Part shown: positions 15,498 through 22,197 of the stretch, piece by piece
How the letters are laid out: each line of letters opens with the position of its first letter
Numbering within the stretch: the first letter of the stretch is position 1
DNA from: a virus
Strand: one strand, 5' to 3'
IMG/VR virus record: IMGVR_UViG_3300007538_003647
Coordinates: 1 to 22,646 of that record
DNA length: 22,646 nucleotides
Notes under the pieces: generated by a model
What the model saw: the letters and a program-made list of their open reading frames with translations, nothing else
Databases searched by the model: none
What the model was told of the DNA's origin: nothing
Translations under genes and position numbers: made by a program

Positions 15498-15781
15498 AAA
15501 AGTTTGTTCCAGTAAGAGATCTAGTAGCACTAGAAACCACTCTAAAGGAAAAGAAGACAACCGAGCAAGGTATTATCTACACCGATAATCAAATTGAAGA
15601 TAATTACTACGTTTGGAGTACAGTATATGCGGTTGGTCCAGAAGTTACCGATGTAAAGCCTGGGGATCAGGTTCTATGGAAACTCGGATCTAATGATGGT
15701 GCCTTCTACAAGGATGGTGATTTTGTTGTGGATGTCGTGAAGTTCTCTGATCTATTGGTTGTACGAAATGAACCTGAGTGA
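15494..15781 (+). CDS. GroES-like co-chaperonin
   Basis: Product of 95 residues, the normal GroES length. FVPVRDLVALE matches the opening P-x-x-D-R/L-V-x-x strand. EQGIIYTDNQIEDN takes the place of the mobile GroEL-binding loop, whose usual form is G-G-I-V/L-L. YAVGPEVTDVKPGDQVLW matches V-x-x-V-G-x-G...V-k-x-G-D-x-V, and VVDVVKFSDLLVV is the C-terminal strand. In T4 the analogous gp31 replaces GroES so that GroEL can fold gp23; this protein is closer to true GroES than to gp31. It lies between gp44 and gp62, joined by ATGA upstream and overlapping gp62 by 14 bases. It most likely assists folding of the capsid protein. Confidence 0.88.
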   Translation: MKKFVPVRDLVALETTLKEKKTTEQGIIYTDNQIEDNYYVWSTVYAVGPEVTDVKPGDQVLWKLGSNDGAFYKDGDFVVDVVKFSDLLVVRNEPE

Positions 15782-16145
15782 TTTCCTAAATTCTATTAAT
15801 CATAAGAAGAATAATCTCTTTCAAGAAAACGAAGAGTTTGCTGAAAAGTCGTATTTACCCTATATCGTAAATAGGTGTCTATCCTATTTTCCAGATACAA
15901 TTCTTCATGCCAATCTGATGAACATGAATTCTGGACTTCCGAAACGAATGCAGTATGAGTATTACCTCAACAGCATTCGGAAGAACAAGAGATTTTCCAA
16001 GACTCATAAGAACGAGATGACTGATGAAATGTCTGTTGTGGTGAAGCATTTTTCGATCTCCAGATCTAAGGCAAGAGAGATTATTCCTCTGCTCAAGACT
16101 GAGTTCTTGGATGAACTGAAGGACATCTACCTCAAAAATCACTAA
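15768..16145 (+). CDS. 62: Clamp loader small subunit gp62
   Basis: Product of 125 residues, shorter than T4 gp62 (187) but of the length seen in marine T4-like phages. It is the single non-ATPase subunit that completes the gp44/gp62 loader. Resemblance to T4 is seen around KSYLPYIVNRCLSYFPDTIL (T4 VENALSQFPECMPAV), NLMNMNSGLPKRMQYEYYLN (T4 NLIGSGLSDEAHFNYLM) and KNKRFSKTHK (T4 RGKRYGKWAK). ATG 15768 is preferred to a TTG nine bases upstream. It lies within the end of the GroES gene and has no obvious ribosome binding site, so translation probably depends on coupling. A late promoter begins three bases after the stop. Confidence 0.88.
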   Translation: MNLSDFLNSINHKKNNLFQENEEFAEKSYLPYIVNRCLSYFPDTILHANLMNMNSGLPKRMQYEYYLNSIRKNKRFSKTHKNEMTDEMSVVVKHFSISRSKAREIIPLLKTEFLDELKDIYLKNH

Positions 16146-16147
16146 AG

Positions 16148-16155
16148 TATAAATA
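16148..16155 (+). promoter_or_regulatory. T4-type late promoter (TATAAATA) upstream of regA
   Basis: A second perfect late octamer, in the 37-base spacer between gp62 and regA and followed by a leader with AGAGG (16169-16173) nine bases before the regA ATG. The expected start is near 16161. It would drive regA and the glycan cassette that follows without a terminator. In T4 regA is mainly an early/middle gene, so a late promoter here is a notable difference. Confidence 0.8.
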
Positions 16156-16182
16156 CTAAAAAGTGAATAGAGGTATAACAAC

Positions 16183-16578
16183 ATGGAAGATGTATTTAAA
16201 GGATTGGGTGTACGAGTTAAATTAGAAGATGAAGATGACTTTCTGATCATAAAAGAAACTCTGACAAGGATGGGAGTTTCTTCTAGAAAAGAGAATAAGT
16301 TATTTCAGTCTTGCCATATTCTTCACAAGAAGGGAGAATATGCGATTGTTCATTTCAAAGAATTGTTTATTCTAGATGGATTAGAAAGTGACATCTCAGA
16401 GAGCGATGTAGGTAGAAGAAATCTTATTGCAAAACTTCTTGAAGAATGGGAACTTTGTGATATAATCGACACAGATCGAATAAAGGAACCTCTTGCGAGT
16501 ATGGGACAGATAAAGATTCTTTCTCATAAGAACAAGCATGAGTGGGAGTTGATACCGAAATACCACATAGGAAAATGA
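16183..16578 (+). CDS. regA: Translational repressor RegA
   Basis: Product of 131 residues; T4 RegA has 122. RegA binds the start-codon region of early phage mRNAs and blocks ribosome access. The match to T4 is strong: DDFLIIKETLTRMGV (T4 EDFLKVKETLTRMGI), FQSCHILHKKGEYAIVHFKE (T4 YQSCHILQKKGLYYIVHFKE), RRNLIAKLLEEWELCDII (T4 RRDSIAWLLEDWGLIEIV) and KHEWELIPKYHIGK (T4 KHEWKLVPKYTIGN). The last block carries residues linked to RNA binding. About nine extra residues lie at the N-terminus. The next gene starts three bases after the stop, so regA shares its transcript with the glycosyltransferase cassette. Confidence 0.97.
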   Translation: MEDVFKGLGVRVKLEDEDDFLIIKETLTRMGVSSRKENKLFQSCHILHKKGEYAIVHFKELFILDGLESDISESDVGRRNLIAKLLEEWELCDIIDTDRIKEPLASMGQIKILSHKNKHEWELIPKYHIGK

Positions 16579-16581
16579 TTT

Positions 16582-17214
16582 ATGAAAGTGATTAGTTTTT
16601 ATACTGTAGGTGACGACAACGATTATTACGAAAAATGTGCTGAACGACTTCGAAAGAATTGTTCTGACCTAAAAATAGATTTGGACTTGGTAGAAAAGAA
16701 ATCGCTCGGATCTTATCGAGTTAATTGTCTCTCAAAACCCCAGTTCATTCTCGACAAACTACAAGAGCATAATCAACCTGTTACATGGATTGATGTCGAT
16801 ACTATTTTTAGACAGTATCCGGCGGATTTTTATAACGAAAACTTGAAGAATGTTGACATAGCATTCTCCTCTTCGATACCAAATCTGGCTGGGATGAAAG
16901 CATCTCCTTTGTACTTTGCGAATAATGAAATTTCCAAGTCATTTCTTGGGGAGTGGATTCATATAGCGTCTGAAGTTTTGAAGCAGATGGATGTGAATTT
17001 CGATCATGAGATTTTATTTGGTATGTTCGAAAGACATAAGGAAGATTGTATGTACGGAGTATTCCCTCCAACATATTGTGTCTGGCCAGGTCATTCGAAT
17101 GAACACACCGTGATCGAAATGGGACTTTCAGACGTTCCTGACAAGGTGGAAGTTTTGAAGAAGATGGGAATTGATGGTGATCTTTTGAATGCTCAAACGA
17201 CAGGAATATTATGA
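16582..17214 (+). CDS. GT-A-type glycosyltransferase-like protein
   Basis: Product of 210 residues. The N-terminal part has the KVISFYTVGDDNDYYEKCA opening strand and helix seen in many phage nucleotide-sugar transferases. PVTWIDVDTIFRQYP holds the metal-binding D71-x-D73, with a preceding conserved KPQFILDKL helix. The rest (HEILFGMF, CMYGVFPPTYCVWPGH) fits an acceptor-binding half. It is the first gene of the sugar cassette, with AGGAAA at 16569-16574 upstream, and its stop overlaps the next gene as ATGA. Donor sugar and acceptor cannot be read from the sequence. Confidence 0.75.
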   Translation: MKVISFYTVGDDNDYYEKCAERLRKNCSDLKIDLDLVEKKSLGSYRVNCLSKPQFILDKLQEHNQPVTWIDVDTIFRQYPADFYNENLKNVDIAFSSSIPNLAGMKASPLYFANNEISKSFLGEWIHIASEVLKQMDVNFDHEILFGMFERHKEDCMYGVFPPTYCVWPGHSNEHTVIEMGLSDVPDKVEVLKKMGIDGDLLNAQTTGIL

Positions 17215-18062
17215 ATCGAATACAATGTATAGGTGCTGGGTTTGATTTAAATCATTCTACATGCTCAAACAAAAAACCAAAAACATTCGAGTGGACTTCG
17301 GATCCAGTCGAGAATCAGATTCTAATCGACAAAGCGATTTTGTTCTCGAATAAGATAGATAAAGGTTCTAGTAAGAAAAGATATGGATGGGTTTGCGAGT
17401 CTACGTCTATTGTTCCTGATGTCGTCGATGCTTTGTTTCATTATCATAAAATTATTTTCCAAGAAGGGAACTTTGAAGGAATATTTACATGTAGTGAAAA
17501 GTTATTAGATCTCGACGAAAGATTTATTCTTTGTCCTCCAGTCAGTAATCTTCCTTGGATTCCAGAAGATGGGTGGAATATCTACCCAAAGACAAAGAGT
17601 ATATCAATGTTCTGTTCACCCAAGGTTATGTGTGAGGGACACCGATTTAGACATAAGATAGCGGAAAAGAATCTTTCCAATCTAGATCTATTCGGTGGTG
17701 CTTTTGGATCACCACGGATAGGAATGTCAAACGATTTAAATACAAAATGGAATGATAAGAGAGATGGATTGTGTGATTATCGTTTTCATCTTGTTATCGA
17801 GAACGAGAAAGAGAATAATTATTACACAGAAAAACTAACAGATTGTTTTGCAACGGGTACTATTCCAATTTACTGGGGATGTGATAATGTTGGTGACTTT
17901 TTTGATGAGCATGGTATAATAAAGTTCACGGAAGATTTTGATCTAAATACATTGTCTGAAGAGTTGTATGAGGAGATGTTGCCTCATGTGAAGAATAATT
18001 TGGAAATTGTGAAATCTTTAGAGATGGTTGATGATGCAATCGCAAGACATATTTTCGACTAG
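17211..18062 (+). CDS. GT10 (fucosyltransferase-like) glycosyltransferase, copy 1
   Basis: Product of 283 residues. The C-terminal half carries the GT10 signature: CDYRFHLVIENEKENNYYTE (E197-N198, then T-E-K 206-208) and TIPIYWGCDNVGDFF, where GDP-fucose is bound in family members. The N-terminal half (RYGWVCESTSIVPDVVDALF, then GIFTCSEKLL) fits the acceptor domain. GT10 enzymes use GDP-L-fucose or related GDP-deoxysugars. Since a ColC/GDP-fucose-synthase and a ColD-like gene follow, this enzyme may transfer fucose or colitose. It shares the motif block with the gene at 20092, a likely paralogue. Joined upstream by ATGA; overlaps the next gene by about 32 bases. Confidence 0.82.
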   Translation: MNRIQCIGAGFDLNHSTCSNKKPKTFEWTSDPVENQILIDKAILFSNKIDKGSSKKRYGWVCESTSIVPDVVDALFHYHKIIFQEGNFEGIFTCSEKLLDLDERFILCPPVSNLPWIPEDGWNIYPKTKSISMFCSPKVMCEGHRFRHKIAEKNLSNLDLFGGAFGSPRIGMSNDLNTKWNDKRDGLCDYRFHLVIENEKENNYYTEKLTDCFATGTIPIYWGCDNVGDFFDEHGIIKFTEDFDLNTLSEELYEEMLPHVKNNLEIVKSLEMVDDAIARHIFD

Positions 18063-18957
18063 AGACTATTTAATAACAGGTGGTTCTGGACTGGTTGGAA
18101 CTGCGCTGAATGGTGGTAAAAAACCAAGCAGTTCGGTTCTTAACTTACTATCTCCCAAGTCAACATTCGAATGGTTTGAAAAAAATCAAGTAAGGAATGT
18201 TATACACTGTGCAGGTAGAGTCGGTGGTATAGGTGCAAACTCTGCTAAAAAAGGAACATTCCTTCGTGAAAACTTGATGATGACTATAAACTTGTTTGAG
18301 TCATCAAGAGTTTCTGGTGTCGATAAAATTGCTTCATTTCTTTCGACATGTATTTTCCCAGACAATGTTAAGTATCCTTTGACTGTTGATCAGATCTTTA
18401 ATGGTCCTCCCCATGACAGCAATTATGGTTACGCACATGCAAAGAGAATGCAATATGTTCAAGCGATGGCTTATAGGGAAGAATATGGCATGAACATTGT
18501 TTCTTTGGTTCCATGTAACATCTACGGAATTAATGACAATTTCAACATATCTTCTGGTCATGTAATACCATCGTTGATTCATAAGTTTTATGCTGCGATG
18601 AAGAATAAGACTAATGTTGAAATCTGGGGAACTGGTAGAGAAAAAAGAGAGTTTCTTTTTGCGAATGACCTTCACCAGATCGTTGCATGGGTAATGGACA
18701 ACTATAATGAGCAAGAACCTTTGATAATTTCTCCAGACGAAGAGTATGAAATAGGCGATGTAGTAGAATTGATAAGAAAAGAATTTGAATTTAAGGGAGA
18801 AGTCACTTATAATGGTGAGATGTCTGGACAATTCAGAAAACCATCAGACTCTTCTAAGTTAAAGAAACTGATGAATCCAGAGTTTACTACGTTGGAAAGT
18901 GGTATCAGGCAAACAGTAAATTGGTTTGTGAAAAACTATAAAAAGGCTAGAAAATGA
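18031..18957 (+). CDS. GDP-L-fucose synthase / GDP-L-colitose synthase (ColC)-like epimerase-reductase
   Basis: Product of 308 residues, an extended SDR enzyme. TGGSGLVG at 16-23 is the nucleotide-binding loop. NVIHCAGRVGGIGANSAKKG resembles GDP-fucose synthase (HLAAxVGGIxAN). Catalytic S105 with C107 (LSTCIFP), Y134-x-x-x-K138 (YGYAHAK) and H177 (SSGHVIP) match the S107/C109, Y136/K140 and H179 residues of the E. coli enzyme. EIWGTGREKREFLF matches the substrate-binding WGTGxPxREFLYVDD. It epimerises and reduces a GDP-4-keto-deoxyhexose. With the ColD-like gene immediately after it (ATGA overlap), ColC (GDP-colitose) is at least as likely as fucose synthase. Starts are ATG 18031 or 18034 within the previous gene. 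Confidence 0.88.
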   Translation: MMQSQDIFSTRDYLITGGSGLVGTALNGGKKPSSSVLNLLSPKSTFEWFEKNQVRNVIHCAGRVGGIGANSAKKGTFLRENLMMTINLFESSRVSGVDKIASFLSTCIFPDNVKYPLTVDQIFNGPPHDSNYGYAHAKRMQYVQAMAYREEYGMNIVSLVPCNIYGINDNFNISSGHVIPSLIHKFYAAMKNKTNVEIWGTGREKREFLFANDLHQIVAWVMDNYNEQEPLIISPDEEYEIGDVVELIRKEFEFKGEVTYNGEMSGQFRKPSDSSKLKKLMNPEFTTLESGIRQTVNWFVKNYKKARK

Positions 18958-20102
18958 CAAAGATTTTTGATGAATGGAAGTTGATGGATGAAGCAATTCC
19001 TCAAGATCATCTGGAGGAGATGTCTAACTTTATTCTGTCTGGTAATAAATTAACCTATGGCGAAAACATTAAACGGTTTGAGAATGCGTGGTCAAACTGG
19101 CAAGGATGTAAGTATTCCGTTTTTTGTAACTCTGGATCATCTGCAAATTTTCTTGCAGTGAATGCTGTTGAGCCAGATCATGGTAAAGCACTCTGGGTTT
19201 CCTCTGCTTGCACATGGTCAACAACAGTTTCTCCTATCATGTTGAAAAATGATCACCTTCAATTGTGTGATGTAAATCTGAATAACTTTGCACCCGATCT
19301 AAACGTACTCGAAGAGATTTTTAGGAATCAATCCCCGAAGTATCTTTTCTTAGTTCACCTTCTGGGGTTTAATTGTTATTCCGAGGAACTACAACAACTC
19401 TGTGACATGTATGGTGTAACAATTCTAGAAGATTGCTGTGAAGCGCACGGTGCAAACTACAAGGGAACAAAGGTTGGTAACTTTGGTAAAACCTCATCAT
19501 TTTCTTTCTACTATGGTCATCATATGACCACCATTGAAGGTGGTATGGTTTGTACTAATGATGAGTCTATTTACAAGAGACTTCTTCTTCTCCGTTCACA
19601 TGGACTCATGAGAGAGTTGCCTCAAGAAATGCAACAGGAACATCTTGAAGAGATGGTAGATCCTAATTTTACTTTCTTGATTCCAGGCTTCAACATGAGA
19701 TCTACCGAGATCAATGCCATACTTGGTATGAAGCAGATAGAAGATCTGGACAGTAGAATAGAAATTAGAAATGAAAACTATTTTAGATTTTGTGACAGAC
19801 TAGATGGAAACAAGTATGAAAATAACTTTGATCGAACTGGGATGTCCAACTTCTGTTTTCCTGTAATCAGAAAAGATGGTAGAATCTCTGAAGTTAAGAA
19901 AACATTACTAGAAAACAAAATTCATATTCGACCAATAATCGCTGGTAGTTTGTATGAGCATCCATTTATGAAGAGTGTTAACATGAAACGCTATGATAAG
20001 AACTCTTCATATATTCACAACAACGGAATTTACGTTGGTAATAATCACACAATAAATAATGACATGGTAGATTATTTAACGGACACTCTAAATGCTATAT
20101 GA
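18954..20102 (+). CDS. ColD-like PLP-dependent GDP-4-keto-6-deoxymannose 3-dehydratase
   Basis: Product of 382 residues of the DegT/DnrJ/EryC1 family; E. coli ColD is 388. The family lysine that binds PLP (SFF-x-x-K-x-x-x-x-x-EGG) is replaced: SFSFYYGHHMTTIEGG puts H189 there, the mark of ColD, which removes the 3-hydroxyl instead of transaminating. Other ColD-like blocks include SSGS-type CNSGSSANFL, ACTWSTTVSPI, LLGFNCYSEELQQL, LEDCCEAHGA, LLRSHGLMRELP (ColD IRAHGWTRNLP), FLIPGFNMRSTEIN, HIRPIIAG and NGIYVGNNHT (ColD NGLFVGNHQI). The cysteine cluster of the Fe-S RfbH/AscC 3-dehydrases, which also have this His, is not seen. The substrate GDP-4-keto-6-deoxymannose would come from Gmd, which is not in the window. 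The product would pass to the ColC-like enzyme encoded just upstream. Confidence 0.87.
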   Translation: MTKIFDEWKLMDEAIPQDHLEEMSNFILSGNKLTYGENIKRFENAWSNWQGCKYSVFCNSGSSANFLAVNAVEPDHGKALWVSSACTWSTTVSPIMLKNDHLQLCDVNLNNFAPDLNVLEEIFRNQSPKYLFLVHLLGFNCYSEELQQLCDMYGVTILEDCCEAHGANYKGTKVGNFGKTSSFSFYYGHHMTTIEGGMVCTNDESIYKRLLLLRSHGLMRELPQEMQQEHLEEMVDPNFTFLIPGFNMRSTEINAILGMKQIEDLDSRIEIRNENYFRFCDRLDGNKYENNFDRTGMSNFCFPVIRKDGRISEVKKTLLENKIHIRPIIAGSLYEHPFMKSVNMKRYDKNSSYIHNNGIYVGNNHTINNDMVDYLTDTLNAI

Positions 20103-20964
20103 CCCTGTTATAAAGAACGGAGAATATCTTTATCGCCCAGATTTAAAGTATGAATTTCCAGTAGAAATTCACTTTACAAGAATGGAAACTTTTGACGACG
20201 AAAACTCGTTCAAAGTTTTAGTTCTTTCCAATGAATCAATGATGTCTCCAAACAGATCAACAGTTGATGATGTGATTCGATATCATCAAAGATATGATCT
20301 GATTCTTTGTGCAGATGACTATATCATAACCTTTTGTCCTAATGCAATACTGTTCCCGTATGGAAGTACTTGGTTAAACCGAGGAAAGATAAATCATCCA
20401 GACGGGTTGGGGTGTTATGAGGATGATGTCGAAGTTTTTCGTAACAATAACAAAAAGTTTGGAGTGAGTTTTCTTGCATCATGGTATAGAATTGATCGAC
20501 CTGGTTACAATTTAAGAAGACAGTTGTGGCAAAGACAGTTTGATATAAAGATTCCTAGAAGTTTTTATACTAGCACTAAATGTTTTTCACCAGATGCTAG
20601 GGATGCTTTTCCTTTACCTAACGGAGAAAAGGAAACCTTGTTCGATAGCATCTATCATGTTTGTATAGAGAATCATTCTGTTGGTCATTATTTCACCGAA
20701 AAGATAGTGGATGCTTTTCTATCAGAGACTATGCCAATATATTGGGGATGTCCTAACATAGAAGACTACTTTAATCCAGAAGGTATTATAACTTTCCAAA
20801 CGATTGACGAGTTGATAAACAAAATAAATAGTTTGACGCCAGACTATTATCATGATAGACTTAATGTCGTTCAAGAAAATAAGAAGCGAGCGATAGAGTT
20901 TGCTAATTTTGATGAAAGAATTTTCAACACCATAAAGGATTTTTATAATGATTCCCTTGACTGA
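20092..20964 (+). CDS. GT10 (fucosyltransferase-like) glycosyltransferase, copy 2
   Basis: Product of 290 residues. SIYHVCIENHSVGHYFTEK (E193-N194, T-E-K 202-204) and TMPIYWGCPNIEDYFNPEG are the GT10 signature, close to the block of the gene at 17211. FGVSFLASWYRIDRPGYNLR fits the segment just before the donor-binding half, where bacterial GT10 enzymes have an arginine-rich loop. The N-terminal half (VLVLSNESMMSP, ILCADDYIIT) forms the acceptor domain. The ATG lies 11 bases inside the ColD-like gene. It probably transfers the GDP-sugar made by the two preceding enzymes; the acceptor is unknown. Confidence 0.82.
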   Translation: MLYDPVIKNGEYLYRPDLKYEFPVEIHFTRMETFDDENSFKVLVLSNESMMSPNRSTVDDVIRYHQRYDLILCADDYIITFCPNAILFPYGSTWLNRGKINHPDGLGCYEDDVEVFRNNNKKFGVSFLASWYRIDRPGYNLRRQLWQRQFDIKIPRSFYTSTKCFSPDARDAFPLPNGEKETLFDSIYHVCIENHSVGHYFTEKIVDAFLSETMPIYWGCPNIEDYFNPEGIITFQTIDELINKINSLTPDYYHDRLNVVQENKKRAIEFANFDERIFNTIKDFYNDSLD

Positions 20965-21580
20965 AGAATATCATCCAAAACAAGTCAAGTCTGTTATGGA
21001 TTTGATGGATAAATTTGATATAACTGATATGATTTATTGTGATGTTGGTTCCTGTGTAGGAGAACTGTTGCAATATTATTCTCAGATGATGAGTTTTGGT
21101 TATGCTTTTGAGCCAAATGTAGGTAACTATAATTTCTTGGTAGAAAACTATCTCAGTGATAAAGTTGTTATAGAAAACTTGGCTGTTTCTTCAGAGTGTG
21201 GAGTTATAGATTTTCTTTCTACAGAGAAAAAAGGGGATCATTGTTCGCGCAATAAAAAATACGCCGACAAGAATAATGAGTCTTCTGATTATGTTGTTAA
21301 ATCTGTTCCTTGCGTGACACTAGATTCATACTTTGAAAATAAAGAAATTGATTTCATTAAGGTAGATGTTGAGGGTGAAGAGTGGGAAGTTCTCAGGGGT
21401 GCTCAGAATCTCATGAGAAACACTAATGTTATTTTTCAAGTAGAATTTCACAATCGAGATAATTGGGATCAGAGAGAAATTATTTATGATAACGGTTACG
21501 AAATATACTCTCTAGAATTAGAAAAGTATGATAGAGATTGTGAACGTCCCTACCAAGCGTTTTTAATGAAAGGTGATTGA
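20948..21580 (+). CDS. FkbM-family SAM-dependent methyltransferase
   Basis: Product of 210 residues. YCDVGSCVGELLQYY (motif I, D32), GYAFEPNVGNYNFL with the acidic E55 that binds SAM ribose, ENLAVSSECGVIDFL and DFIKVDVEGEEWEVLRGA (138-152) are the ordered blocks of the FkbM family, whose members mostly O-methylate sugars or secondary metabolites. In this cassette it may methylate the transferred deoxysugar. It overlaps the GT10 gene by 17 bases and shares a base with the next gene (TGATG). Confidence 0.9.
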   Translation: MIPLTEEYHPKQVKSVMDLMDKFDITDMIYCDVGSCVGELLQYYSQMMSFGYAFEPNVGNYNFLVENYLSDKVVIENLAVSSECGVIDFLSTEKKGDHCSRNKKYADKNNESSDYVVKSVPCVTLDSYFENKEIDFIKVDVEGEEWEVLRGAQNLMRNTNVIFQVEFHNRDNWDQREIIYDNGYEIYSLELEKYDRDCERPYQAFLMKGD

Positions 21581-22197
21581 TGCCAAAGGATCCTCAGCAT
21601 ATAAAACTTAGTATTCTAATACTTTCCATCCCGTCTAGAATCGAAAAACTTCAAAAACTTATTTCAAGATTAGAATCCCAGATTACAGACAATGATGTAG
21701 AGATTCTGTCTCTTCTTGATAACAAGTCTTTTCACATTTACGAGAAACGTAACGAACTTCTAGAGATGGCTAGAGGTGATTATATTTGTTTCCTAGATGA
21801 CGATGATTTCATCACAGAAGATTATGTTCCTTCAGTTCTAAAAGCGATTGATGAGAATCCTGATGTTATCTGTTTTAAACAACATTGTAACTACAATGGA
21901 TATCCTTTCGATGTTTACTTTGACATCAACCATCAATGGTCACCAATGGAACAACTTCGGTTTAATGGAATAAGTTTCAACGACCTCAAGCGACCTCCTT
22001 TTCATATGTGTCCGTTCAAGTCGGAAATATCCAAGTCTGAAAAGTTCAGAGAAAAGTATGACTCGAACGGTCAGTCATGTGAAGATGCAGACTGGTTGCT
22101 TAGACTATATCCCAAGGTAAAGAGTCAAGTTTTTATTGACAAGGTTTTGCATCAATATCTTTATAGTAGTCAAGAAACGGAGTCGATCCTAAAATGA
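21580..22197 (+). CDS. Family 2-type glycosyltransferase
   Basis: Product of 205 residues. HIKLSILILSIPSRIEKLQK is the N-terminal GT2 strand and helix, KRNELLEMARGDYICFLDDD has the R-N-x-x-x-x-x-x-G-x-Y-x-x-F-L-D-D-D pattern with the metal-binding DDDD at 73-76, and SCEDADWLLRLYP carries the ED acceptor-side motif. Short for the family but apparently complete. ATG 21580 shares its A with the FkbM stop; a TTG just upstream would add one residue. The stop overlaps the next gene as ATGA. Sugar and acceptor are unknown. Confidence 0.85.
   Translation: MPKDPQHIKLSILILSIPSRIEKLQKLISRLESQITDNDVEILSLLDNKSFHIYEKRNELLEMARGDYICFLDDDDFITEDYVPSVLKAIDENPDVICFKQHCNYNGYPFDVYFDINHQWSPMEQLRFNGISFNDLKRPPFHMCPFKSEISKSEKFREKYDSNGQSCEDADWLLRLYPKVKSQVFIDKVLHQYLYSSQETESILK

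Noticed and set aside
18334-18831. Minus-strand open frame of about 165 codons
   Set aside because: Antisense to the well-supported SDR gene, with no initiation signal or family resemblance.
18954-20102. Reading the PLP gene as a sugar aminotransferase or as Fe-S RfbH/AscC-type 3-dehydrase
   Set aside because: The Schiff-base lysine is replaced by His, arguing against an aminotransferase, and the cysteine cluster expected in RfbH/AscC is not visible.
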